Source: Combretum micranthum (taxonomy: Eukaryota > Streptophyta > Magnoliopsida > Myrtales > Combretaceae). From it: a stretch of DNA of 64,000 nt. The position numbers and the translations under genes are program-made. Under the pieces are notes generated by a model. The model searched no databases. It had not been told where the DNA came from and worked only from the letters and a program-made list of their open reading frames with translations. Positions within the stretch are counted from its first letter, which is position 1; every line of letters starts with the position of its first letter. The stretch spans positions 372,001 through 436,000 of the forward strand of contig JAMXBD010000685.1 of the NCBI GenBank assembly GCA_024138025.1, in the 5' to 3' direction. This document shows, piece by piece, positions 48,723 through 61,569 of the stretch.

Positions 48723-51700
48723 TGTCACACCCCAAGGGATACCCTAAACATAATAGTCCGCCACACTCAATATTAAAGCTTAAATATGACAACCTTAGTT
48801 ATTCCTAGAAGCTTCAATATTAAGTGTAAAGCGTGCTCTCACAAATTTAGAGGACCATACATGGAATTATGAAGCTTAAGAAGATACAATAACAAATTAA
48901 GAAGAAAGGATTCATAATATTTATTTATTCATAACAATAGTCTTACAGGTCTTAGGGGCATTCTCCAGCCACAAATAGCTATAATCTATTACAAGAAAAT
49001 TTCTATGAAGTTTACATCTTATCCAACGCTAAACTTCATCTAAAAAAAATTCCTTAACCACAAAGGAGAATACCTGGCTGCAGGGTCCACGTGGCCTCAA
49101 TCACAAATAGGTAAACTGCAAAAGATATCTATAGGGGTATAAGCTAATAGGCTTGGTGAGAATTATTTCCATAAGTAAACTTCTTGGGTAATGAAATTCA
49201 AATAAGTTATTTGAGCAATCAAGTGAAATGCAACATATACGTGGGTAAACAAGGCATATAGTTTTATGAGAACTATATGTTGAATGGATTTACGCCCTCC
49301 ATTCGGGTTTTGGTGATGTATAACCTCAAAACGAGTAGTTTTAGTTAAATTATGCTTTCGATCAATACCGCCAAGCATATTAAGTCTACTCGAATTGAGC
49401 CATGCTTTCAGACTTCTGCCAGGCATTTGATTAATTCCATGTCACCAAGCAATCGCTTTCGATCATAACCGCCAAGTGTTGCTTTCGACCGAGCTACCAT
49501 CCTTCTCACCCAAGGATAATAACCCCATACAATGTGATTCATTTTGTGGTATGCATGAATCAATTTATTTAAATTACCATAACATCATTATTAATAATTT
49601 TAAGGTGATCATAAAATTTCATACATATTAAGCACTATACTAAAACAAACAATTACTTACAATCAATTTTTGTCTCGATATTCTTATAGTACTTTCAACA
49701 ATTTTCACATACATATCAAGTTATCTTTCCTTAATTCTAATGCGACTAAACTACAAGCACAATCAAGTAAAGTCTTTTTAAGGAAATAAACTCATGATGC
49801 CATGTCGACACTTCTTCTAAATGGATGAGTTGCTCAAATAATCCACTTAGTCGAAATAATCATCGGGATACGAGTATTCTTCCTTGGAATCATCTAGTCA
49901 AGGAAAATACCCAAAATGAGTATTTCTTGATAACTTTCCTGAAACTTGTCTAAACTATGCCAATAAGAATGTCAAAGTTCGTATAAAGGATGATTCCAAT
50001 TTAAAATGGCCATAACTTGGTCATTGTAACTCAGAATTGTGCATATAATATACCGATTTCTACCTATTCAAAAAGATCTATTCATTTCTAAAACTATTTT
50101 TATCAAATTAGATCATTGAGGCTCCAAAACAATGGTGATCAGATTCACCACGAATTTTTCCTTCCCAAAAGCAATTTGTTTCAAATATTAACTCATCTCA
50201 AAATTGCTTTGATAAATACTTAGTTATCTACATAGTTGAAAATTTCCTTTTTCGTAAATATATAGCTCATATTTTATCCATGCTCAAGTGGTTGTTGTCC
50301 ATTAAAATTTCTTGAGTAAACAATATTAATTAAAAGTTTAGAAAACTATAATTTACAAAAAATCCATTTTTGTAACTCCTTTTAAAATGAATATTTTGAT
50401 TCTTTTTCAAAGAATTATTTCATGTTTATCTTATTCTTAAATGACTTTTGATAAGAATAAATTTCTTCTTTTCAAAATTTTTCAATATTAGTGTCACTTT
50501 CCTATTTGTTTTCTATACTATTTTTCTTTGACCATTTATTTGATAAGATCTTCATTTGAAAATTCTCATTCTTTTTTCATAAGGTTTCCTTTATATTATG
50601 TTTTCATAGAAATCATTTTAGTATCAAAATCATCTTCTATTTAGGAAAACAAAGTAATAGAGAAATGATTTAAAAAGCTTTTCAAAACAAAAAGATAACT
50701 TTTACGAACAAAGTAATATATATAGATACATAATAATACTTAGATATAATAACAATGATAATATGAACAAAGTAAAGTAATAACATAAATAAATAAATAA
50801 ATAGACATTCAGGAACAATAACAATACATGAACATAGCGTAGCTTCCATAACTTTTAGTTTTTTAAAACTCACACCATGATCATGTAAAGTTACATCACA
50901 TGAGAAGAAGAATTTGGTAAGAAAAAAATTTTTTCACCTAAAGAGTGTTTTGAGATAATATGTGTGAATGAATTTTGTGTGCGTATAAGGAGGTTTTAGA
51001 ATATTTTGAGAGAGTATTTGGAGAGAGTGTTGAGAGGAAAATTTGAGAGAGATTTAGTAGTGAATTTGTAGATAGTAATTGTATGAAAGAAGTAAAAGAA
51101 AAGGGGGAATTTATAGGAAAATAGGAGTGAATTTTTGAGTGATTTAAATAAAGAAGAATAGAAAAAAAAATAAAAATGAGAGAGAGAGACAAGGGGGAGG
51201 GTAGGTGTGTGGTGGTGCCGTCCTTAACATGAGAGAGGGAGAGAAGAGTTTTTATTTTGTATTTTTGTTGATTAAATATAATAATAAATAAGGTAGATGT
51301 GAAATAAAGTTATGAGAAAGGTAAAAAGTAAAGATAATAGTGTATAAGGTGTAAGAATAGGTGTTAGAAAAGGTAGAGATAAAAGAATAGTGTAGAATAG
51401 TAATGAATAGTATAATGTAAAATAGATATGACTAATAAAGTACTGATAATAAGAAAATACGCGTATAATTGTGATATTTGTTATTTTTACTTACCGAAAA
51501 TTATAAAAATGATATTTTGAAAACCTTATATTTTTACGAGTCTAACGGTATAACAGGAATATTTTTACTATTCCAAGCCCCGGGACACGTTTTTCAAGAA
51601 CTGTATCCGTTCGGGTTCAAAACGATTTACGGTTTTACTAATCTGATTTTTTTTAGCTTCCTTATGTAATTACGAACTATTCTACATGCTAATTTCTTAC

Positions 51701-51840
51701 TTACTTTCTCAAGGTTGCTAATACGGGATTGTCGGACTTAAAACATTTCATCTAACTAGAGTTTTGTTGACTTTAGGATTTTCGGTTGACTTTCTTATTA
51801 GGGTTTAAGCTAAACCGATCACAAAATTTGGGGGTTTACA
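48723..51840 (-). mobile_element. Solo family A LTR (A6)
   Basis: Starts TGTCACACCCCAAGGG and ends TTTGGGGGTTTACA, 3,118 bp. It is flanked by the perfect duplication AGAGG (48718-48722 and 51841-51845). No internal region is present. Both ends are intact, so it serves as the reference copy for reading the family. Confidence 0.95.
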
Positions 51841-51852
51841 AGAGGCTTTAAC

Positions 51853-54800
51853 TGTAAACCCCGGTTTTTCAAGTAACCAAGATAACTCAATAACCGGAAA
51901 CCAAAACCCTAAACCGGAATAGTTTAAGACTAGAGTGAGAACTAGGAACCCTAAATCCGGCTTTTCCTCGGTTTCCAATTAAGAAACTTTTATAAGAAAA
52001 GTTAAATTTGAATATAGTTCTTGATTATATTTCAAACCAAGAAAAGATTCGATTTTAAGAAAAATTCAATTTCGGGTCATCTCGAGATCCATTATAGAAA
52101 AAGCGTGCCCCGGAACTAAAATTTCAAAAATTTACTTGTGAATACTCATTTGAATCGAAATAAAATAAGGATTTCAAAAATATAAATTTCATAATTTTTC
52201 GGCTTATGAAAAATACAGTTATAGCCTTCTTATTCGTATTTTTCTTACCATCGGTAATTAAGTTGTCTTAATTACTATTCATTACTATTCACAAGTACAG
52301 CCTACTACTCACAAGTACACCCTATTCTTACAACCATTACCATCACTCAATCACTTCCTTTTCCAAAGACTTTTTGTCCCTTAATTATTATTATTACAAT
52401 TTATGACAATTTGTACTCAAATCAATCAAAACAAGTAACATAAAAATCAAATCTCACAAACACCCCCCTCCCCCCCCTCTCAAGCTCAAATTTGCAATTT
52501 TTTTTCATTTGTTTTATCCCATTTAACCTAATTGCATTTCCTATATAAACTACATTTTTTTTCTCTCACTTCATGCTTCACTTTTTCAAATTTTTCAAAA
52601 GGTAAAAGCTCTCAAAATCCTCTCCCTCTCCACCTCATTGCCGTGAGCTTCAAGCTCACATACACACACACACACACACACAAAAAAAAAAATTTCCTTC
52701 CTTTTGTCTTCTATTTCACTTAAGGTAAAAGAACTTGCTTCCTATATCTTTAGATCCTTGTAATGGCAAGGATATTCTTGGATATTTCCAACCAAAGGTC
52801 CCCATGATCTTGTGCTAGAGACTAGGAAATATCAAAACAAGAATACCAAACCATCACAAAGTGAATCTAGCATTTAAAGGAGCTTTCATGCCATAAGCTT
52901 TATGATCATTCATCAAAAAGTGTTTTGAACAAAAGATCTTTTATAAAAATGTAGTTTTTATGTTTTCAAAACTTATTTAAGCACTTGATATAGTAGATCT
53001 ATCATTTTACTACTCGTATTCATGTAGGCATTTAAGATCTCATCATTATTTTGAGTTTACGTGCATTAATGATCATCAATGATCTTGTCTTGAGTAAATC
53101 ACCTTGCTAGTATATAGATCTATAGATAGATGAGTTAATAAAGTCAAAAAGGAAAACACTTTTCAAGAAATGAGCTAGTGTAAATTCGGATGACTTGAGA
53201 AACCTAGTTTAAAAACCCTTTTACCAATTTCTAAACATGTATTTTACAAGAAAAATGAAGCTTATAGGTGATAGATAATGTTTGATGATGTTTTTCATGA
53301 GTTTAAATGAGTTTTACTAAAGAAAATATTTTAAAACAAGGGATGAAGTCTAATAGAAATTTTGGGTTGAAAGTCTTGAAAGTCAAATTCGTAATAATTG
53401 ATAGATGGTTAGAAAACACTAGTTTTCCAACTTCAAAAATGGTATTTTCTTAAATAAATAAAGTCCTTAGGGTATAGGTAAAACAAATACTTAAAGTTCT
53501 AAGTATAAAATGCATTTTTCTTAAAAGAATCAACTTGAAAATGAAATTTTCTAAATGCGGATTTTTGGAACCACGCTAGTATAAGACCCATTTTAGAAGT
53601 TACAAATGAAGATTTTATTAAAGAAATAAAGGCCTTAGGATATAGTTAATATAAGAGTCAAATTTTCTTTAAAATAAATAGGATTTTCCTAAGAAAAATC
53701 CTTAAAATAAGTAGGTGTGACCAATTGTAGCAAAGTTAATTATTAAACAATGGCATGACATAGTGTCTTAAGACAAAGTTTATTTAAATTCTTTAAGTCT
53801 AAAAATTTATAAGACCTTAGACACTTAAGAGTTCATATCATGACATTCATGATAGGGAAATTCATTACCATGTCATTTAGTTTCATTTTGCACTTAGGAA
53901 TCTCAATAGCATTCATGGAAATTGCATTTTCGGAATCAATATAACCACTGTACAGATCTGACCCCTCATTTCCTAGGCTTAGATATTTTCAAAACTTGAT
54001 TTAAACTTCATATTTAGAAAGCTCTTCCGAAGCAGATAGAAATCGATATAAAATTTGCAAAATTCTGACTTAAAACGACCAAGTTATGGCCATTTTAAAT
54101 CGAGACTTCAAAAATGACGCGATTCCGATTTCACTAAGTTTTCTTAGAGTTTTAGTACCCTTAGATGGTAGAATACTTATTAGGGTATTTCTTATGTGAA
54201 TAGGTGAACTCGAGGACGTTGAATTTTTGCCTTCGGATTATTATTACTAGAAGGCCGGCGAACCTATGGCGGAGTGAGTTTCTCTTCCAGATTCATTTAT
54301 TTTATGTGCTTGTAATTAGTGCACTAGAATGTAGGCCAAATGAATGGAATATGAATGATGGGGAATAATGGGAAATTGTATGTTGATGATGATGTGAGAA
54401 CTCAAAATAAGAATATCGAAATCGGGTGATAAATTCTGGTTGTGTAGTTAGTTAGTTATGATGGATTGTCTGAGAAATTGTTTGATCGCCTAAATAAAAT
54501 GACTTAATCAACTATTCGGACTAATGCCAAATTTGACATATGCATATTATAATGGGAAGGAGCACTAGCATTGGTAGGTTAATCGTGATCCAGAAACGAA
54601 ATAATTGTAGGTTAGCCATGAACCATAAACGGCATAAAGTTAGTACAGCAGTATTCGTTAATCTGCTAACCCAGGATGAAGGGCGCAAGTCCATCCATAT
54701 ATGATTTCCGGCTGGTCATATGTATGTTGAACTCATGTGTTTGGTGCATTCACTTGCTTGCTTAATCACTTAGTTGAATTGTTGTGACATGAATGTTATT

Positions 54801-55238
54801 GGGGAAGATTTCACTCACTAAGCTAGTAGCTTACGTCCCTATAGTTTATTCCTTTTGCAGCTACCCAATTTATGGCTTAGGCAACGTGACCTGACTGTGC
54901 AGGTACAGGAGCTAGGAGTTTCCCCTAGAAGTTGAATTTTTGTTTAGACTTCTATAGGAAACTTTTAAGACTCTGGATGACTGTATAAGGCCATTAAACA
55001 TTCTTTTGCGAAGGAATGCCCCTTAGTAAATGTAAAGTTTAATTATGTTTCATGAGTTATATCCTATTGCTAATGCATGCCAAATTAAGCTTTTATCTCC
55101 ATTTGGACTTGTATTCTATTGTCGTAAAGGTACGCCTTACATCCATATGAGACCCCCGAAGAACTAAGGCGGTAATTCGGGAATCTTATATGGCATGTGG
55201 TGGGCTGTTACATTTAGGATACCCTATGGGGCGTGACA
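51853..55238 (+). mobile_element. Solo family A LTR (A7)
   Basis: Starts TGTAAACCCCGG and ends TATGGGGCGTGACA, 3,386 bp. It is flanked by the perfect duplication TTAAC (51848-51852 and 55239-55243). Intron-like segment 1 is 52725-54202, followed by a 71-bp piece and GTGAGTTT at 54274. A (CA)n run lies at about 52662-52681. It is in opposite orientation to A6, 7 bp of host sequence away. Confidence 0.95.
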
Positions 55239-55710
55239 TTAACGACTATTTTTCTATCAACTAGCATCCGGAAGCTGCAGGCCTACAGTTCTAACTCTAT
55301 CTGCAAAAAAGAGCAGCAAACTAGCTACCATTTGGACACCATATATTACCGTCCCACCAGTATGTTGCAGTACTAGATTCCAACCTCGACATTAGTTTGT
55401 ATTTTGATCATAACTTTCTCATATGGACTCTGATTGAGGTGACTTAAGATGCTACAGAAAGCTTAAAGAGAGATCTACAATTTCTATATTTTAAGATTTA
55501 ACAAATTCTAAATAAAATAAGGTCTAACAAGTATTTGAATCAAGATATGACAACAAACATAACTAAAAACCAAGCAAAACAAGTTCAAACACGTCCAAGA
55601 CAAGTTGAATACTTGTTTTACTAATTAAGTGTAACTTAAATAGGATTAAGAGATTAATTATGCATTTCATTTTCTCATCAAAACACATTTCGAACACCAT
55701 ATTTTCAACA
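55239..55710 (-). mobile_element. Ty1/Copia-type LTR, 5' part
   Basis: On the minus strand the LTR starts TGTTGAAAATATGG at 55710, just after a polypurine tract (AAAAAAGGAGAGAT, 55724-55711). This makes it the 3' LTR of a minus-strand Copia element. Confidence 0.65.
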
Positions 55711-56302
55711 ATCTCTCCTTTTTTGATGAGGACAATCATGCAGAATTAACTCCCTCTCAATTTAATGCACTCCATCAATTAAGCATCCATGTTATAAAAT
55801 AATTTTAGCAAATAAGTCTAAAAATTTGATACTTAACTAAAGGGAATTCCAAGTTACACTTAATTTCCAAATATGTCACACACATACATACTAAAACATG
55901 TTAATTGTGCACATTTCTCCCCCTATAGACTCATCAAAAAGGCAAACTTAAAATATTCCAAACAAAGAGAAGCACAAGCAACATGCAAGTTTAAAATATA
56001 TTTTAGACATATTTGAGTGGTTTTAAAGCATGTAAAATAAAACAAGTTTGTGCAAGTGTTTTGTCAAAAATTGCATGATATGTTTCTCAAAAGTGCACAA
56101 ATTTGTCTAAAAAACTTTTCGAACATTTTCAATCATTTAAATAAGTCTAGAAAGCGACATTGAACATATCTAAACATTGTTTATGCATCAAAAGCACGAA
56201 AAACCATTTTCATGCATTCAAAGCCCAATTTTAGCACAAATTGAGTTCAAATCATGCATAAAATCAATATATCAACAAAGATTTGTGTTTAAGCACATCA
56301 AA
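55711..56302 (-). mobile_element. Copia internal remnant next to its 3' LTR
   Basis: AT-rich, non-coding sequence between the polypurine tract and LTR fragment A8, with the pyrimidine-rich 'tctctccttttttgatgagg' common next to Copia 3' LTRs. No frame of pol is recognisable. Confidence 0.45.
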
Positions 56303-58008
56303 TGTCACATCCCGAAAGGTACCCTAAACATGGCAGCCCACCGTACACAATATTAAAGCCTAAGAATGACCACCTCAGTCACGCGAAGGCTTCTATACTA
56401 TGTACAAGGCGTCTAACACATGGAGGAGACACATCGAAGTGATACATTTTATATTGATATAACTTGAGTAACAATGTAAAGGAAATACAATTCACTATAT
56501 TCCAATTACAATTCATCCAAAGCTTTCACTACATATCTATTACAAAGCAATTCACAAAACCTAGCTAATATCTTCAAGTATTCTTACTTCCTGCCAAAAT
56601 CTCGAAGTCATATTTGACTCCAATCATCTCGGTCCCCAAGTAGCATTCTCCCATCAACTTGTTTATTCAAACATCTATTGGGATATAAGCTACACTAGCT
56701 CAGTGAGAGTTTCCTTAATTTCATACCATAACAAGCATGTTATAAATCATCCATATGCTATACATGAACAAACACATGAGCAGACAATTATGTAAGGGTA
56801 TCTAGAACCCATACACAGAACGAATTTACGCCCTCCGTATCAAGGGTTAGCGATGGTATTGAAAGTATACCCGACCGCTGCTAGTCCACAAAGCCCCCCA
56901 AGCTCATAGCACTCGACTCGACTAGGCTTAACATGGAATGCATCCCCGGTTCGCCTTAATTCCCTATGAATGAACTCTGATACCAGGTCTCATTATCCAA
57001 ACGAGTCCTTGGACCATACCAATCGACCTGCGTAGGAGTAGCATGCTACCAAATGCAACATGTCCGACGCGAGAAATGACAAATTTTTTTTTTTTGCTTA
57101 GGTCAAATTATTCATACATTCTTTGGAGTGACCAACCAATATCATGCACATAAACAGAAATAATATGAACAATGCAGTTATCCAATCGATTCATAGTTTC
57201 AATATGCTTTAGTATTATTTGGCATACATATATCAAAGTCTCATCATCTATCCCATCCCCATTCATATCGATTTTTATCTTGCTCTTATAATTCTAATGC
57301 AACTAGCTACAAGCACAAACAAGGTAACAAAATAAGAAGAAAATACACTCGGCCATTAGATCACTGGTCTCTTAGTAAAAGTAATCCGGTGGTAGGGAAT
57401 CGTCGATTTCAGGGTCACCTAAAAAGGAAAAAATACCCTAATATGTATTTCATCACTTAACTAATCCAAACTATTTAACAAAACTAGAAAATTCATAATT
57501 CTCGTCCTACGTGGGAATTCCAACGTAAAAAGACAATAACTTGGTCGTTTTTACTCGGTCGTTTTAACTCGGAATTTAGCAAATTATATACGGATTTCTA
57601 TCTACTTCGAAAGATCTATCTAATTCTAATATCATATTTAAGTTTTCAAAACTTTGAAGCTTCAAAAAGATCTGATCAGTTCAGATCAGTAGCGAAAACA
57701 CCTTTGGAAAATTGATTTTGTGAAAGTTCATGAAGTTTCTACTATCTAAAGTAAGTATACATGCAATATGAACAAGTTACTAACATAAATGATATGTCAT
57801 TAGATATATATGTACATGTTCTTGATGATATTTAATAAAAGAAATTTTTAGAAAACTTTTTCCCTGTAAGATTTTACGAAAAATCAACTTAGAAAAGCTG
57901 GTCTTGTATTCTTTACAATTTCTACTTGTTTTTAGAAAAATTCCTTGATAAAATTTATTTATTCTTGTTAAAATTAAGTCCTCATTATGTATATTCCTTA
58001 AGGCCTTT
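56303..58008 (-). mobile_element. Family A LTR fragment A8
   Basis: Starts TGTCACATCCCGAAAGG and follows the inverted A sequence, including the 'tttacgccctcc' block and the conserved inverted repeat at 57527. It is cut at 58009 by LTR A9. Confidence 0.8.
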
Positions 58009-59581
58009 TGTAAGCCGCCAGATTTTTCGAGAATTGTTTTGGAATGCTAAATCGAAACCCTAAAGTTTGACCCAAGTTGAAACTAAACCTTAAACCGATT
58101 TCGATCACTGAAGTTAATAAGAGGAGATTCATTAATCATTCGGCACAAAAATCCGAACATGAAAAGATCCTCCTATCCGATCCCTAAGATAAACCTCTCA
58201 ATTTCTAGGGTAAAGTTGGATTAAACCCTAATCCTAGTCAAACTGGAGTTTCAAAAGTCAACAAAGGTCAAGACAATCAAACAATTTCAACTCCGGCAAT
58301 CCCGCGTTCTTAAACCCTAGAAAACGAAATTAAGTTAATACCTTAAAATAGTTCGTAATAATATAGGGTAATACAAAAATATCATATTCGCGAATTTCGA
58401 GTGTCCTTAGAACTCAATCTGGATCAATTCTCGAAAAGTGTGTCCAGAAGCTCGGAATAATAAAAATATTTCATTAACACCAAAAGACTCGTAATTAAAC
58501 AAGGATTTCAAAAATATCAGTTTTAGAATTTTTCGGTAACTAAAAATAACATATATAGCTCGTTTATGCGTATTTTTATTACTATCGGCATTTTATAGGT
58601 CTAGTCTACTATTCATAGTACTATTCATTACTATTTAACTATCTCTACTTTTTCTTACACCTATTTCTTACTACCTACATACTTATTTTCTTACTTTTTA
58701 CATTTCCAATATAACTTTATTCACATCAAACCTTACACATTACTTCTTTTCATTACAAAAATACAAAAATTTATCATACCCCTCTTTCTTCCTTCTCTCT
58801 TTCTCTATGTTATTTTCTTTTCAATTTATTTTATTACATCAAAAATTCCTCCAAAAATTCTATAAATACCCCCTTCCTCTTTCATTCTTTCACACATCGA
58901 TTTTACATAACAAAACTCTATCAAAATTCCCTCTTAAAACCTCTCTCCAATAAATCTCTCTCAAAATACTCTCTACCATTCACTGCACTTCAATATGAAA
59001 ATAACAAACACAAAACCCATTCATCCCTTTTTAAATCCCCCATTAAACCTTAGGTGATCCCGAGGAGGAGTATTCATACCCGGAGGATTATTTTGATTAG
59101 TGGATTTACCGATCGACTCATCCGTAAGAAAGATAGATCCTCATGGCCAAACCCTTGTTGTACAGGACCAATATCTTTCATGCCCGAAGACTACATATAC
59201 CCAAGTGGGATTACGATTTAAGGAGCTTCTGGAAATCTTTTGCAGATCTTAGGTTAATTATCCTTCAATGTCTTTTAGTGTTAGTATTATTTTGTTGTGA
59301 GAAAGATTAAGTTGATATTATTGTTTGAAGAATTATAAGGGAAAAACCCTAAAATGATGTAAAGATTATATTCTCTTAATGATAAATTGGATGATTATTT
59401 AGATTCTTGTATGCTGTATTTACTATCTCGAACTTTACATCCCACCGGTGTCTCCTATTGTTGTGATAGATGCCTTACATATGGAGTTAAAAACTTTCGC
59501 ATAACTTCGGGAAGTCATTCTTAAGTTTTAATACCGTATGTGGCGGACTGCCACGTTTAGGGTACCTTTTGGGGCATGACA
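58009..59581 (+). mobile_element. Short family A LTR A9, lacks both intron-like segments
   Basis: Starts TGTAAGCCGCC and ends TTTTGGGGCATGACA, only 1,573 bp. Up to 59053 it follows the E1 LTR (TATAAATA at 58861, leader ending CCTTAG). The next base joins GTGATCCCGAGG, and after 97 bp, at 59150/59151, GGCCAA joins ACCCTTGTTG. The E1 LTRs have GTAAAA...TTAG and GTGAGT...AATAG between these points. A primer-binding site follows, so this is a 5' LTR. Confidence 0.9.
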
Positions 59582-59588
59582 GTTTAAG

Positions 59589-59600
59589 TGGTATCAGAGC
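59589..59600 (+). other. Primer-binding site, initiator tRNA-Met type
   Basis: TGGTATCAGAGC, all 12 bases, lies 7 bases after the end of LTR A9. The same spacing is seen in element B1. Confidence 0.95.
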
Positions 59601-60680
59601 ATGAAGCTCAGGGAAAAAATCACAAGTTTAGGAATGGAAGTCTTAGAGGCATGATAAGTTTAGGAATAAATCATGAGAGTAATAGGGAGATCCTTGTGAA
59701 GCTATTAGCATTTAAATGAAAGATTAGTAGTGGAAAAGATAGACATTCATCATAAGATAAAGGAACCGTAGGTAGAATAAGGGGAAAACCTAAGAATCCT
59801 ATAAGACCACCCTATTCAATAAGATAAAAACAAGATAGGAAGTCCTAGAGTTGTAACAGGTAAGGCATTTTGATACCAAGTAGGAAATTCGTGTATTTTA
59901 CGATCTCACCCAAAACATAAGTGTAAAACTAGTTTTTGACTTTGAATGAATTCCCCAAACCGTTTTTAATCCAAAGAAAATATCACCTTTGTAAATCCTG
60001 CTTTTTAATTAAAGAACAAATAAAAGACTATATAATCTAGTTTTAACCGCAAGTACGTCTGTCGTTATACCAAAGGACGAAGACTCTGCATCCATTGCCA
60101 AAAGATGAAGCAAGAGCTCTAAGAAGAGAAGTCGGAACCAAGCACGAGTTCGTGAGCACAAGAAGAGGATGTCGAGTCAAGAAGGAAGTATCGCATTTAC
60201 CCGAAGCATAGCACCTTAGTTAACTAAATAAGATTTAATTAAAGATAGTAGTTAAGAGTTTTGAAGATAACCAAAGAACTAAGGAATCCCTTTAAAGTGT
60301 TGTTTTATAATATCCTTGCTATGCCCTTTTCCTCAATTAAATTTCTTAAAAGATGTCATATTTCGTGTTTCTATGAAATTCTATTTTTGGAATTCTTTAT
60401 TTGCTTACCAACTTTTGTTAAGAGTTCATTATATGATTTTATTTCTATGAATTTGATTTTCAAATTATAAATTTTTAATCTTTTATGTTTAAGTTTTCAA
60501 TGTTTCAATTGAATAAAATTTTCTTTTATGGTTATTTGAATTTTATTTATTATGTTTTTTATTATGTAAATTTTGTATTTTGATAATTATGGTTGTTCTA
60601 AATTTCCAAGATTTCCGTTAAATATCGCGATAAAACTTAATAAGTTAAGAGAAAAGAATGAACTCACGTAATTAAAATAT
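59601..60680 (+). mobile_element. Leader between primer-binding site and gag
   Basis: About 1.1 kb without a supported gene. An open frame at 60261-60470 is AT-rich and unlike any gag, so I leave it out. The position fits the untranslated leader of the element whose 5' LTR is A9. Confidence 0.5.
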
Positions 60681-60994
60681 TTAAACAGCCGTACTCGAAG
60701 AGGACGACACCGCAATCAACAGTCTTCAAATCAACCAGCTAGGGAAGAAAATCAACCTGAAGTTACTCCTCCAATTCCGTAAGCTACACCACTGCCAAAT
60801 CCACCAGTTGACAACCAAGCCACTCTTGAACAAATAGCACAGTTGTTGAATATTCTTGTGCAGTAGCAGAATGCACACGCACTTGCTTCGACCCTACCCC
60901 AAAGCGAACATCAAGCGTCCGTGGAAGTGCCTACACCACAAAAAGAGCAAACCCATACCGTGCCCTTGCCACCGCCGCCGCCACTGCTAGGACC
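60681..60994 (+). pseudogene. Start of gag after LTR A9, truncated
   Basis: About 105 codons rich in arginine, glutamine and proline, starting R-T-R-R-G-R and including T-L-E-Q-I-A-Q-L-L-N-I-L-V-Q and a proline run. This is typical of the N-terminus of plant Ty3/Gypsy gag. Stops at 60780 and 60865 interrupt it, the second in a CAG run (Q to stop). It is cut near 60995 by an antisense B element. Confidence 0.65.
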
Positions 60995-61569
60995 ATTCGA
61001 TAAGGAGCTTTTGATTTCGGTACAGTACCGGGTATCAAGTCAATACTAAACTCCACTTCCCTCTTTGGTGGTAATCCAGGAAAATCCTTTAGAAAAACAT
61101 CTGGATATTCACATACAATCGGAACATCCGACAACACTATCTCCTTCTTATCTTCTTTCACCATAGCATCCAAAATTGATCCTCCCCACAATTCATAAAT
61201 AGGTAGAACTGGAGGTCTTTGCAACACCAATTTGTAGACAAAATGGTCACCATCGGGCAAACTGAACTCTACTACCAAGTTATGGCAATCAATCACCACA
61301 TGGTACTTTGCCAACCAGGCTACACCCAAAATCACATCAAAATCCAACATATCTAGCACCACCAAATCTGCAGGTAGATGTCTACCTTTCATCTCAATGT
61401 CCACATTTCTAGATATCAACTGTTTTATACATATCCTCTTTCCAAAGATACCTGTAAATACACCATTAACTACCTTCTCACTACTAAACAACAACTGCAT
61501 AGATATGCTTGAAAAACTTGAACCTGCATCAGAATCCCTAGAACCTCTTGTCTTCCAAATTCTTTGCAT
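60995..61569 (-). pseudogene. B3 protease and RT entry, antisense
   Basis: On the minus strand an open frame shares the protease segment of B1 (L-D-M-L-D-F-D-V-I-L-G-V, with W-L) and the RT entry (L-P-G-L-P-P, I-D-L, P-G-T, K-A-P-Y-R-M), ending at the junction near 60995. The catalytic D-T-G is not seen: the frame begins just after it, and the preceding sequence codes S-D-A-G-S, so the aspartate appears lost or shifted. Being open for over 500 bases, it is younger or less decayed than B1. Confidence 0.8.

Noticed and set aside
56974..56985. ACTCTGATACCA, 11 of 12 match to an inverted primer-binding site
   Set aside because: It lies inside LTR fragment A8 with no LTR end beside it, so a chance match is more likely.
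60261..60470. 69-codon plus-strand frame in the leader of the A9 element
   Set aside because: It is AT-rich and Phe/Ile-rich, has no resemblance to gag and lies before the gag start.
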